Notes under the pieces: generated by a model
The model's database searches: none
Told to the model about the DNA's origin: nothing
The model's input: only the letters and a program-made list of their open reading frames with translations
Made by a program: the position numbers and the translations under genes
Shown: positions 1-10,713 of the stretch, piece by piece
Position numbering within the stretch: position 1 is the first letter of the stretch
How the letters are laid out: each line of letters begins with the position of its first letter
Source: Polysphondylium violaceum
Lineage: Eukaryota > Evosea > Eumycetozoa > Dictyosteliales > Dictyosteliaceae
NCBI GenBank assembly: GCA_000277445.1
Contig: AJWJ01000124.1
Location: 1 to 49,405, forward strand
DNA: 49,405 nucleotides
Reading direction: 5' to 3'

Positions 1-516
1 AATTTTTGTCAAGTTTTTTTTTGCAATTTTTTTGCAATTTTTTTGATCATTATTTTTGACCTTAGTTTTTTTAAAAAAAAATCTAAAATCAATTCAAAAT
101 ATCTCTCTATTATCCGTTGTGTGACATAATTTTATATATATTATCTTTTATATTTGCCTATTTCATTAGTATAAAGGTATTGTGATCATATACACATACA
201 CACATACACATACGCACCACACTCATTATTGAGAATCGCTGAAAAACCAGTATCAACGTTTACGAAATTAAATTTTCACGGTAAATATCTTGATATTTTT
301 TAATTTTTTTTTAATTTTTTTAAAATCCTCTCCTTTTACTTGTGTCTATGTCTGTATCTCATCTATTGTGTAAAACACATTATGTATGTTATCTATGCTT
401 AGAAAGATTATCTTTACTGCGTTGTTATTGAAAAAATCTCTCTCTCTTTCTCCTCTCACGCAGACACACCTTTTCGAAAAATCATAAAAAAAAAATAAAA
501 AAAAAAAAGACTTGGT

Positions 517-528
517 GCGTTATAACGC
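517..528. repeat. Perfect 12-base palindrome GCGTTATAACGC
   Basis: GCGTTATAACGC is its own reverse complement and stands out as GC-flanked in an AT desert. Nine bases further on, CCCG (537-540) and CGGG (550-553) form a second, gapped inverted pair. Both could be binding sites for dimeric transcription factors; no factor is assigned. Confidence 0.6.
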
Positions 529-1675
529 GCAAAATACCCGAGAAAACAGCGGGATTGCTTAAAGTGATACAATACCATATCATATTACTCGTTTTCTTAT
601 ATTTACAGCTGCAGTCCCTACCTTGTACAATATAGATCTTTTTTTTATAAAAATAATATCACAATTATCTATAAATATCAGCATAAAAATTTTTTTAAGG
701 TGGCAGCAAAAATTTGAATTGATTTTTTTTTTTTTTTATTGTTTTTTTAATACCAAATCTTGTGTGTGTGTAATATTTTGTTGCATATTTCCTGATCAGT
801 CAATCATGATGGTGGTGAACATCAACATTATCCAAATACACACAAACACACACACAAAGTGCTTGAAATTCCTGTTTCCTTATCAATCAATTGTGTGAGT
901 TATTTTTGCTTGTAGTACTTTTTGATCACTACCACACCACATTTCCAATTCACACACTGGTTCTTTATTGTAAAACTTGATCAATATGCAAACACACACA
1001 TACACACATGCCATCCATATATATATCTTGTTAAAAAGTAATATCCATAGATGGTAATGGCGGGGTCCCAAAAAAAAAATCAAAAAATCAAAAACAACTA
1101 TTATTGTCGATACCTCAACACACACCACACACAAACATTATCAACAAACCAAAGGCCACAATTACACACATAGAAATATAGTTTTTGGGGAGTGACATTG
1201 TGTTTCTAAAAACAACATCTCTGCATTTTGGTTTGTTTGTACTCACAAATTAGGATGCAATGGTGTGTGTGTATGTGTGAGAGTTGCAATTGATTGAGGG
1301 AATCATATAAAAAATTTAGTGTGTATATTTCACTTCCCTTCCATAGATTGGCATATTGGGGAGGTAGTCTATTTTTAAAATCTGTTTTTCTTTTCTTTTT
1401 CATTTTTATTTTAAAAAATTAACACCAATCTCCTTTGCATTTACATGCCCACTACACCTTGTAGGGGGGGTACTCTCCATTCAATTCTCTAAAAAAGCCT
1501 TTTTATTAAAAAAAGATTCCACAACACCATTACCCCTAAACACACCACCCACACATCCAAAACCTAATTTTAAAAATTAGGATAAGAGTATTTTTTTAAA
1601 AAAAATTTGTGATTTTTTTAATATTTTTAATGTTGTTGTTTTTTTTGTAGTATTGACATTCCTACTCTGCGTATC

Positions 1676-1689
1676 TATCAGGCCTGATA
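1676..1689. repeat. Perfect 14-base palindrome TATCAGGCCTGATA
   Basis: TATCAGGCCTGATA is a perfect inverted repeat with no spacer. It places TATC/GATA ends around AGGCCT, so it could be a dimeric (GATA-like) protein-binding site. Function is inferred only from symmetry. Confidence 0.6.
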
Positions 1690-2260
1690 TTTATTTCACT
1701 CAGTTTTATATAATTAGATACTGTACTTGTAGCAGTAGCAGTAGTAGTAAAGAGTAGTAATAGTAAACCATCCCCCCACTAATACCTCCTATCTTATTTT
1801 TTTTTTTTCTTTTTTTTTTTTAAAAATTTTTTTTTTATTTTTTCTTTGATTCTTTTCATAAAAGGCTAAAGAAAATATCCTTTCTTGTGCATAAAGCTAA
1901 TAATATCAACACACACAACCCCACACCAAAACAAACATATTTATCTTCATTGCATCGATATTATTAGATATTGTTGTTTGTTTGCAGTATTATTATTATT
2001 GTTTTATATCTAGTCTACTGTGAGTGATAATATCTTGTTGTTGTTCTCTTTATTATTTATTTATTATTTATTTTCAATCTCGATTAGTTTTTGTTGTTTT
2101 TTCATTTTAGATCTTTATTGTATATGTTTTTATCAAGAGACCCTGGTTTTAGTGATTAGGGATTTTATTTCAATTGTATGTAACAGTAAAAGTATATCGA
2201 GTTGGTTTTCATTTACTATTTCATATGTGCTTGTGCTTATCTACCTATTCATTTGTGTAG

Positions 2261-2286
2261 TTGTAGAGTTGTAGAGTTGTAGAGTT
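2261..2286. repeat. Tandem repeat of TTGTAGAG, three copies
   Basis: Three exact consecutive copies of TTGTAGAG followed by TT; a partial GTAG precedes them. A short minisatellite in the gene-free region. Confidence 0.8.
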
Positions 2287-2940
2287 ATTGTTTTTGTTCT
2301 TGTTGTCCAACAACTCACCCGCAATGGAATCAAATATTTAAATTTATCATCGTCATATGTGTATCAATTGTGTGTGTATGTGTGTGTGGTTTTGGGTTTT
2401 TTTTTTTTTTTTTTTTTATGATCATATTTAAATATCCCACACCCACATATCTCTAACGTTCTATGGACAACCAGAGATGAACCGTCTCTTTTCTATCTAC
2501 ACCTAGTTGTGTTTTTTGTACAAAATCTTAAAAAAGAGTATATGTAACCCAACCCACATTCAAATAGTGTGAACTATTTTTTTTTTTTTTTTCATGAAAA
2601 GAAACACACCAAAGGAAAAAGAAAACAGATCAAAGAGATAGCATCTTTATATGTTACTTTTTTTTTTTTATATGTAAATATATCATCGTGGTAATTTGGA
2701 TTTGTTCTTTTTCCAAACCCAACCAAACCCCTTCCCACACTCTCCTCACTCCACTTTCTTTTTTTGAAAAACAAAAGAATACTAGAATTACTAAAAAGTA
2801 AAAAGGTTTTGTGATGTGTGAGTGTTATTGTGTTTTTTTTTGTTTTTTTTCATTTTTAAAAAATTCCCACCCACAGAAATCTAAGGGAAGGGAATCGATG
2901 GGGCATTTTTTTATCATAGAGTGTTTGATGTTCCTATATT

Positions 2941-2958
2941 AACAACAATATTGTTGTT
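2941..2958. repeat. Perfect 18-base palindrome
   Basis: AACAACAATATTGTTGTT reads the same on both strands. It lies about 340 bases before the Myb start codon. It could form a hairpin if transcribed or act as a symmetric binding site; simple-sequence origin (AAC/GTT triplets) is also possible. Confidence 0.6.
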
Positions 2959-3295
2959 GTGTGTTGTATTTTTTTTATTATTATTTTTTATTATTTTTAT
3001 TATTTTTTAATTAAACTAGCAGAGTTTCATATTAACATATTAATTCATTTTAGAGATTTTATTTTACACTTTTCCAATTTTTTTTTTTCAATTCAATTTT
3101 TTTGTAGTAGCCAGCAGCAATAGTGGGCTATAAGTTTTTTCCGTGTTATTTATATATTATTAGTACTGTGATTAATTTTTCATTTTACCAAAGATAGTTT
3201 TTTTTTTTTATTATTTTATTTTGTTTATTATTTTACAATTTCCCTTCCTCTCTTTTAGTCACTGCTAGGCAAGCATAAAATAAAACATATAGAAA

Positions 3296-4499
3296 ATGAA
3301 TCAATTGGTTCCACAACAGAATCCAAATTCAAATCCAAAATCTAGAAAACCTTATACAATCAGCAAACAAAGAGAAAATTGGACTGAAGATGAACATCAA
3401 AAGTTTTTAGAAGCTCTCACTTTATTTGACAGAGATTGGAAAAAAATTGAAGGTTTTGTTGGTACAAAAACTGTTATTCAAGTATGTTATTATATGGTTA
3501 TTATAATTATCTATCTATGTGGCTAAATATATACTAATATAAAACTAAATATTTTAGATTAGAAGTCATGCACAAAAATATTTTATCAAAGTAGCTAAAA
3601 ATAATACTGGTGAACGAATTCCTCCACCTAGACCAAAGAGAAAATCAATACAACCATATCCACAAAAACAAAAACATGAAATGGGTATGGTGATGCCAGA
3701 TATTTCAGGTAATCCATTTATTAGTTCAACATCATTTGCCAATTGGATGTCATATCGAGGATTAATGCCCAACAGTGACCAATCAAATGATCTTCAAAGA
3801 CAACTCGAACAATTACAACAAGCTCAACAATATATACAACAAGCCGTATCTGCTGCTCAAAATCCAAATAGAGGAATGAATGTGCTAAACACTCCCAATT
3901 TCCCAAAGATTTATAGTTTTCTCTCGAATCTCTTTGAACCAAGTTCAACATCTTACAATGACACTTTGAACGAAATGTCTCAGATCGATAGAGAGACAAT
4001 GCAACTTTTGATGCACAATTTGGCAATCAATTTGGCTAATCAACAATATAAAGATCAACATATCACCCTCTATGAACAATGTAGAATGATGAAAAGAGAT
4101 GAAGAATCAATCGATGATTTAAATTCATCTTCAGGAATGGTCAGTCCTAGAGCAAATGATTTCAATGATAATATGGGTGGTAGTGGTAATCACTTTGATT
4201 ATAGTAATAATAATAACACCAATAATAGTATGAATAGTAATAATATGAATATGAACATGAATATCAACATGAACATGAATATGAATAGTAATAATATGAA
4301 TAATAATAATAATAATAACAATCAATATCTTTTCAACTCACTGCAAAATAATAATGGTGGTAATTTCCAACAACAACAACAACAACAACAAATGTCTCAA
4401 CATTCAAATATGTCACATTTAAATAGTCTAAATAACCTTCATATGGCAAATATGAATAATATTCCACTCAATGTAAACAGTCAAAACAAATATTTTTAA
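3296..4499 (+). CDS. SHAQKYF-class Myb transcription factor, REVEILLE-like
   Basis: Two exons (3296-3481 and 3558-4499) flank a 76-base GTATGT...AG intron, giving 375 residues. A single Myb/SANT repeat starts at Trp29 (WTEDEHQKF) and crosses the intron to IRSHAQKYF at about residues 63-71, the hallmark of the plant-type CCA1/RVE class of DNA-binding proteins. About residues 172-230 ([13 protein letters not shown], then [19 protein letters not shown]) resemble the conserved C-terminal LCL region of plant RVE4/6/8 proteins, as I recall that motif. Basic PPPRPKRK follows the Myb repeat, and Asn/Met and Gln repeats fill the C-terminus. It is probably a nuclear DNA-binding regulator. The AAAATG context supports the start. 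Targets are unknown. Confidence 0.88.
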
Positions 4500-5091
4500 T
4501 TATTCCAACCCAAACAAATTCCCAATCCCTCCCTAAATCAATTATTCATAATCATCGATCATCACAATAATATCTCTACATAACAAAAACTTTTATAATT
4601 TTTTTTTTAAAAAAAAGTAATCAACAACTTTAATCAACTACTAGGGGTTGATCATCACATACTTTACTCACTCATCATCTGAAAATAATAATTTTGTGAT
4701 TCCACCCCATGTTTTTTGTGTGTGTGATTATCATTTTGGAAAAAAGAAATTGTTTTTTTTTAGAAATGTTTATCCATATCCCCAAATTAAAATCGAATTC
4801 AATTCCTCCTTGTATACAATAAAAATTACTATTTAGTAAATTTACAACATATAATATATATAAATTTTACATATATTAAATTAGTATTAATATATTTGAA
4901 TTAATTTTTTTTTTTAAATTTTTTTGAATTTTTTTTACTTTTTTTTGACTGATTTCCCATTTTTTTGATCAAAAAGAAATTGCAACGATTATTTTAATTT
5001 TTCAAAAACACTCCCACACCAATAGATAGATAAATTTGATAGGAGTACACATTAATCTAAAAATAGATATATATATATATATAGAGATAGA
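4500..5091. other. Intergenic, Myb 3' flank and U-box gene promoter
   Basis: No gene seen. AT-rich with T-tracts at about 4905-4960 and a (TA)n run at about 5066-5081 ending some ten bases before the downstream ATG. Confidence 0.5.
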
Positions 5092-6194
5092 ATGAATGAA
5101 GATGATGACTTTTCAATAGATCCTATAACATTATTACCAATGGATAATGCAGTCACTACGTCATGTGGTCATTCGTTTTCAGAGAGTTCAATTAAAGATT
5201 GGTTAGAAAAAAATCAGTCATGTCCCCTATGTAATACAAAAATAAATGCTTCAATGCTAATTCCAAATTATTCTCTAAGAGAAGCAATCATTCAGTTAAA
5301 AAATAAATCTATAGATATAAGTTCTAGTCCACAACTTTTAAGTAATAGTAATAATGATAATAGTAATAGTAGTAATAATAATAGTAGTAATGATATCATT
5401 ATTAACAATAATAATAGTAGTATTAGTAGCATTAGTAATAATAATAATAATAACAAAGAATCAATTGAGCCAGATTTACCAAAAACTACATATGTTAGAG
5501 AAATAATAGAGAGGGAGGCTAAAGAAGGAGCCACTTTAATTGTTGATAGTACTTCAAATGAAGTCTTTATGAATTTCTTTTTTGGTAATGTATATTATAG
5601 AACGTCTGGAGGCATATGGTATTGTCATGCCATGATAGAATATGCATTGAAAAGGGCAAGGGTATGGGGAATCTTTCAAAATAATTCCAATAAAATGTTG
5701 GGAATTATGATTTGTCAACCACCAAACGAGACTGGAATTTCAATTTATCAAATGATAAAAAGTGGTATGTTGGCAGCTCCTCTTCACATGGGTGTTAAAC
5801 CTCTTGCAAAAGTTTTGAGAACTTATGAATTTACAGAAAAAGTTCACCAACAACACACCAGAGGAAAGCTTCATTGGTATATCAACTGTATAACAGTGCA
5901 TCCATCCAAGCAGAAATCAGGTTATGGAAAAGAGTTGATTTCGACAGTTTTAAGATTGGCAGATTCTCAACGCGTACATTGTTATACTGAATGTGATAAA
6001 GCTTCATTAGATTTTTTCACCTCTTTAGATTTTTATATTGTTAAATACTATGAGGTTTGTATTTGGACACCACATTTTATATTTCAAATCGTTTATAATT
6101 CATTTTTTATTAACCATCACTATGACCATATATATAGCATGAATTTTATCCAAACTTTTATGTATTGATGAGAGCACCACAAGAAAGGTTATAA
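5092..6194 (+). CDS. U-box domain fused to a GNAT-type acetyltransferase
   Basis: Two exons (5092-6054, 6138-6194) with an 83-base GTTTGT...TATATAG intron give 339 residues. Splicing replaces an implausible unspliced tail with EFYPNFYVLMRAPQERL, a typical GNAT C-terminus. Residues about 5-72 match a U-box (FSIDPITLLPM, CGHSFSESSIKDWL, SCPLC), the E2-binding fold of some E3 ubiquitin ligases; the extra Cys/His residues look RING-like, but the layout fits a U-box better. After an Asn/Ser run (about 87-125), residues 135-339 form the GNAT fold, with the acetyl-CoA loop QKSGYGKEL fitting Q/RxxGxG/A and the preceding strand INCITVHPS. Substrates are unknown. I do not know this domain pairing as a standard family. 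Confidence 0.85.
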
Positions 6195-6372
6195 AATACA
6201 TATGTACAATAAAAAAGTTGATTACTTGCACAATCAATTCAAGGAATATAGATTTTTTTTTACAAACAAGATATTTAGTTAATTTTTTTTTCTATTTTTT
6301 TCTTTTTCATAAATGAATTGATTCAAATGCTTTTTATTCATTTGTATTATTTTGTAACAATATTAATTAAAA

Positions 6373-6634
6373 ATGGTATTTCCTTCAAGTGATGAAGCTC
6401 CAAGTAGATCTGGGGATAATGGTGGAGAATCGAGTGGTGGTCGTTCAAAAAAACAATATCATGGTTCAAGAAAATTAATCTCTGTTGGTATTGGATCTCC
6501 TACGACCTCTAATCCCAACGGTGGATTTAATTCTTTAAATGGAGGTAATGTGTCTAAACTTTAATTGAACTAGTTTTCATTTTTTAATAATTGATTAAAT
6601 TAAATTTATTTTAGGTTTTGGTTTTAGAGGATAG
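6373..6634 (+). CDS. Small Gly/Ser-rich protein, unknown function
   Basis: Two exons (6373-6544 and 6615-6634) joined across a 70-base GTAATG...TTTTAG intron encode 63 residues. The second exon adds only GFGFRG after LNGG, making a glycine-rich end. The protein is hydrophilic, with SGDNGGESSGGRSKKQYHGSR near the N-terminus, and shows no signal peptide or membrane segment. The ATG has AAAAATG context. I do not recognise a family. Codon use and the neat splice support a real gene, but the product is short. Confidence 0.6.
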
Positions 6635-6866
6635 AAAATTACACTCTATATATTTTATTATTTGAATATCAAAGAATAATAAAATCACTTTTTCTTTCCA
6701 ATCATAGAGGCATTGAAAGAAATCATTGGATACACTATGCTTAAAATTGATAATTTAACTGTGTTGGTGACTTTGAGTAATTAAAATTTTTTATATCTTT
6801 TCAGTTGTTTAAAAAAATTACCAAACAAAAAGACTTTTACTTGAATAGCATGACTACTAGTAATAT

Positions 6867-7591
6867 TTATTGTAATAAAATGCCTACGATCTTTCCGACA
6901 TCAATACCAAAGCTATTATGTTGAGCATTGGCAGCGTGGGCTTCAGCCATTCTGAATAAACTAGTTAACTCGACTCTATTGTGAAAGATCACAATGCTTT
7001 CATGGATGAACAAATCTATCAATCCAGGAGATCCAGCCTTTAATCTTTCAGCAAGGGCCTTTATTTCTTCCATAAGGGTTTGGATACCACATTCTTTATA
7101 AATCTTTGGTAACTCAACTAAACCTTCACCCAATTCTTTGAGACCAGCTCTAAATTGTGGACCGGATTTATTTTGGAAAGCATGACGAATGGCAGCAAAG
7201 GATCTAAGAAATTCAGCAGATGTCTTTTTAGTGTCGGCAATACATTCTTTGGCTTTGTTAGATACAGAGGACTAGAGAAAAAAATAAAATTAATAATTTA
7301 TAGATCTCAAGAGCTAGTAAAGTAAAAAATACATACTACAAGACCTTCAATGAAACCAATGGCAAAAGCACCAAATTCCTTGGAGTTCATTTCTAAAAGT
7401 TCTCCTTGGAGTAATTTGTCGAGATCGATAAATTCTTGTTCCGATGGAATATCATAATAGATGATGTCTTGGTCAAAAAAGAAATCATCATCTTGAACAA
7501 TTAGGGTTTTGGGTTCGACATTGAATGAAACTGATGCAGATGCAACGGATAATAAAATACTTGTTAATACCAACAAGTTCTTGAAATTCAT
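6867..7591 (-). CDS. Secreted protein, paralogue A of a tandem pair
   Basis: Two exons on the minus strand (7591-7337, 7271-6867) with a 65-base GTATGT...AG intron encode 219 residues. A signal peptide (MNFKNLLVLTSILLSVASAS) leads into a short acidic, Asp-rich stretch and then a predicted mostly helical domain (DLDKLLQGELLEMNSKEFG onward). The second exon has two Cys conserved with the neighbour (KECIADT and YKECGIQ) and ends FGIDVGKIVGILLQ. The second exon is exactly 405 bases in both copies, and the intron sits at the same codon (FIEGL). No known domain is recognised; it is probably a dictyostelid-specific secreted or vesicular protein. Confidence 0.85.
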
Positions 7592-8190
7592 CTTTTAAAA
7601 AAAAATAAATAGGATATAGTACAAAATAAAATGATTTAAATCATTTTCTCTTGTCTATTTATTCAAACAAAAAAAACCAGGAATGGTATTCAAACCAAAC
7701 GAAAAAAAAAATTAAAATTAAAATCCAAAAAACAAAAAAAAAACGAAAAAAAAACATAAAAACAAGAAATGACCCTGTTTTTTTTTTGAAAGGCCATACC
7801 AGGTTCCATATTAGAAAAAAAAACAGTTTAACAAGTGAGGCTAAAAACCATTTTTTTCATTTTTTTTTTCATTCATACAATCTTATTAAATGTTAAAGAG
7901 AAAAATAGTATCAAAATATATTCTTTTTGCTAGAATGCTACATAGTATTGGTCTCACTCAATAATGATAAACTCTTCTCTTTTGGATTATATGATTTAAA
8001 TTTATAATACAAATGATGCTCCTCACTACCAAACCAACTTACATGTTGATCGTTCGCACTAATAATAGATTTAGGCATATATCTTTAATAATTCAAATCA
8101 GGTAGTTTTTTATAAATAATTACAAAAATCTATATTTAAGATTCAACTTGAAATCTTGGATTGATCAATTTAGATAATCAAATTTATTAT
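7592..8190. other. Intergenic between secreted paralogues
   Basis: Promoter side of paralogue A and 3' side of paralogue B. It contains the shared upstream block at 7633-7690 and several A-tracts at 7706-7760. No gene is seen; the 81-codon plus-strand frame at 7651-7896 is Lys/Asn/Phe filler. Confidence 0.5.
7668..7690 (-). promoter_or_regulatory. Conserved upstream block of paralogue A
   Basis: C, eight A, then CCAGGAATGGTATT is identical to the copy at 9087-9109. It lies about 77 bases before the paralogue A start codon. The palindrome GATTTAAATC at 7633-7642 sits between it and the gene, also matched in the other copy. It is either a shared promoter element or residue of recent duplication. 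Confidence 0.55.
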
Positions 8191-9003
8191 CTATCTGATT
8201 AAAATACCAACAATCTTACCAACATCCATACCAAAGCTACGATGACGACCGTGAGAAGCATCATACTCAGCAGCTTTGAAAAGGTGTGTTAAATCCCTAC
8301 GATTATGGAAAATTACCAAACCTTCATGGATGGCAAGCTCGATTGCGCCAATTCCTCCGTTACGTAATCTACTTGCGATTGTTTTAATTTCATTGATGAA
8401 CTTCTTGACACCACATTCTTGATAGATTGTTGGTAATTTAAACAAACCACCACCTAATTCTCTGAGACCAGATCTAAACATTGGACTAGATTTCTTTTTG
8501 AAGGCTTTGCTAATAGCAGAGAAAGCTCTAAGAAATTCGGAAGCGGTGTGTTTAGTATCGGAAATACATTTCTTGGCTTTGCTTGAAGTTGAATACTGAG
8601 CAAAATAAAATTAATAATTTAATACAAATAGAGTAAAATATTTAAATAAACATACTTCAAGACCTTCAATGAAGCCAACGGCAAAGCTACCAAAATCTCT
8701 GGCACTCATTTTCAAAAGTTCACCTTGGAGTAAATTGTCAATGTCGACAAATTCAATCTCTTCTTGTTGAGCGTTTTCTTCATCAACATACAAGTAAACC
8801 ATTGATTCTTCTTCTTGGACAAAGAGTTCTTCATCAACAATGATATCACCTTGGTCAAATAAATCTTCTTGATCAAACAATAATAAATCATCTTCTTGAT
8901 CAAATAAATCTAAAGCTTCGGCTTCATCATTGAATGAGACTGAAGCAAAAGCAACAGCGGATAAAATAGTTAATAATAAGAATAATAAAGTCTTAGAATA
9001 CAT
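8191..9003 (-). CDS. Secreted protein, paralogue B of a tandem pair
   Basis: Two minus-strand exons (9003-8656, 8595-8191) with a 60-base GTATGT...CAG intron encode 250 residues. A signal peptide (MYSKTLLFLLLTILSAVAFA) is followed by an acidic region of imperfect LFDQEDD-like repeats, about 31 residues longer than in paralogue A. The C-terminal domain aligns along its length with A: FRSGLRELGGGLFKLPTIY versus FRAGLKELGEGLVELPKIY, and FGMDVGKIVGILIR at the end. Both Cys are kept. The acidic insert looks like expansion of a short Asp/Glu/Gln repeat. Function is unknown; the acidic head could bind calcium or basic partners (speculative). Confidence 0.86.
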
Positions 9004-9414
9004 CTTTTTTAAAATAACAACAAATTATAATACAACAAAATAATGAATGATTGATTTAAATCGTTGTCCTTTTTACTCAATCCCAACAAAAAAAACCAGG
9101 AATGGTATTTTAAAAATTTTAAAAAAATCATAAAAAAACACGAATTGTGGCTTTTTTTTTATAATTTGCGACGCCGAGACCAGGAACAAAATGCAAAAAA
9201 AACATGATTGAAATCCCACCAGAGTGTGAAATGCAACAAAATTTTGAAATAGCACTTGATTATTACACAATGGGTTTCCCCCTATATAGGAGCAAAATAG
9301 ATATTTTTGGTATGATATTTTTGATGAGCGGGGCTGTTTATTTACAAATAATACTTGTGACTGTTCAATTTTAAAAAGACTATTGGGATCTATTGGGAAT
9401 AAAAAAATAAAACA
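9004..9414. other. Intergenic, promoter of paralogue B and 3' side of lipase
   Basis: Holds the shared block (9053-9109) and A/T tracts; no gene seen. Confidence 0.5.
9087..9109 (-). promoter_or_regulatory. Conserved upstream block of paralogue B
   Basis: The same C, eight A, CCAGGAATGGTATT sequence as at 7668-7690, here about 84 bases before the start codon, with GATTTAAATC at 9053-9062. GATTTAAATC also occurs at 41065-41074 upstream of the ankyrin-like gene. Confidence 0.55.
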
Positions 9415-10713
9415 CTAATTATTACTAAAATTATGGAGATATTCTATAATTTGAGGATAAATCAATTGATTGGCATCTAATGCCCAGACGTAATCCAAGT
9501 GTGCATAGTTGTGGATGATGGACCAATTGATAATAGATTCTTTGGGGAGTGTAGAAAAGAGTTGTTGGACATCAACAGGATCAGCAAGTTCATCAAGTGT
9601 TCCAGAAAAGAGGGCAACTTTGACATTGGTTGGGAATTTAGAGAGATCGTAAATGGGTGGGTGATCACTGTCATATTTGAGGATATTGCCAACGAGTCCA
9701 TAATCAAACATTTGAAATTGTTTTTTTGAAACACCTTGAGCAAAATGTTGAATATTCTTAATGGATGTACCGCCTGGCTCGTGACCCGATACCAAAGGCA
9801 TACGGGTGTTGTTGAATGCACCTTTGTGGGGTCCACAGATCCATTCAACCACATCGGCACAACAGATATCACACTCGGTGCAAAAATCTATAAAGAGGAA
9901 ACGAAGCAACTCTGGTGAAGGGAGAAAACGGTTGAATCCAAAAATTTTGAATAGATCATCTATTTTGAGTTCGGCCAATGCTCTGAGTGCGTTGTTTGTG
10001 ATGTGAGTTACATTTCCTACGGGACCCAGTGCCATAAAGAGTGGTACTTTGCTGGAAAAGTCTTGATCTTTTAAATAGGCTATCCAAGCTTGCATAGTTC
10101 CCTCTGAATGGCCAACATAGGGCACTTGAGTAAAACCAGTCTCTTTGATAATGTAATCTATCATTGTAGGTAAATCATAGATACCCATTTCATCATATGA
10201 AAATTGCCAAAACTCTTTACTCTTTACAGATAAAGTCGTGTGATTTGTACTATATACATTTCCTCTATTGTTACCCATCCACACATCATAGCCTTGATCT
10301 GCCAATATATAAGCTAAACTTTGGCTAGGTAAATTTATAATCCATCTATATTTATAATAATTATAAAACAAATTAATAATACTACTATCAATATTACAAA
10401 GAATAGATAATTACGTTATAGAAGAATCTAATAGGCCATGTTGTAAAAGTACAGGTCTTCTAGTAGTGGTTGAAGAACCGTTACCATTAATACCATAGGG
10501 TATTCTAAATAATCTAAGAATATAACCATCGTGAGTTGTAGCAAAATGTTCTTCTATAGGATATCCATTCTCTGCTACAATGCCCATAAAAGATAGATCA
10601 GCATCTGGTAATCTAATAGATCTGTGATGATGAAGTATATAATCACTTATACTATTATACCCATTGGCAACATATAATGATATTAATAATAATAATAAAA
10701 GATATTTCTTCAT
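9415..10713 (-). CDS. Acid lipase (AB-hydrolase, lysosomal/gastric lipase family)
   Basis: Two exons (10713-10415, 10345-9415) with a 69-base GTAATT...ATAG intron encode 409 residues, the usual size for this family. A signal peptide (MKKYLLLLLLISLYVANG) precedes the N-terminal lid region (MGIVAENGYPIEEH, THDGYIL). HGLLDSS, just before the intron, is the oxyanion-loop motif. The catalytic triad is visible: Ser180 in GHSEG, Asp351 in SGTLDELADP and His382 in HNYAHLDYVW. The family hydrolyses triacylglycerols or cholesteryl esters in lysosomes or outside the cell; several NxS/T sites fit the secretory route. GHSEG rather than the common GHSQG is a mild variant. It reads away from the next gene. 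Confidence 0.92.

Larger units (their letters stand above)
1..3295. other. Long gene-free region upstream of the Myb gene
   Basis: No convincing coding region was found on either strand. The longest open frames are under 95 codons and are made of Phe/Ile/Leu/Lys from T- and A-tracts or of Cys/Val/His from CA/GT repeats. The stretch holds T-tracts of 10-20 bases, several scattered CA/TG microsatellites, an 8-base tandem repeat near 2261 and three perfect palindromes, listed separately. Intergenic distances elsewhere in the window are 0.1-1.1 kb, so 3.3 kb is exceptional here. It may be regulatory DNA or a spliced 5' leader of the Myb gene, or it may hide a non-coding RNA; the sequence alone does not decide. 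Confidence 0.6.

Noticed and set aside
623-1403. Open frames of 65-91 codons in the first 1.4 kb
   Set aside because: Made of T-tracts and CA repeats with no domain, poor composition and overlapping opposite strands.
4131-4325. Minus-strand Ile/His frame over the Myb gene
   Set aside because: Shadow of the Asn/Met repeat on the other strand.
5292-5534. Minus-strand poly-Leu frame in the U-box gene
   Set aside because: Reverse reading of an Asn/Ser run; not a membrane protein.
9499-10006. Plus-strand frames inside the lipase gene
   Set aside because: Antisense shadows; the minus strand has a full catalytic triad.
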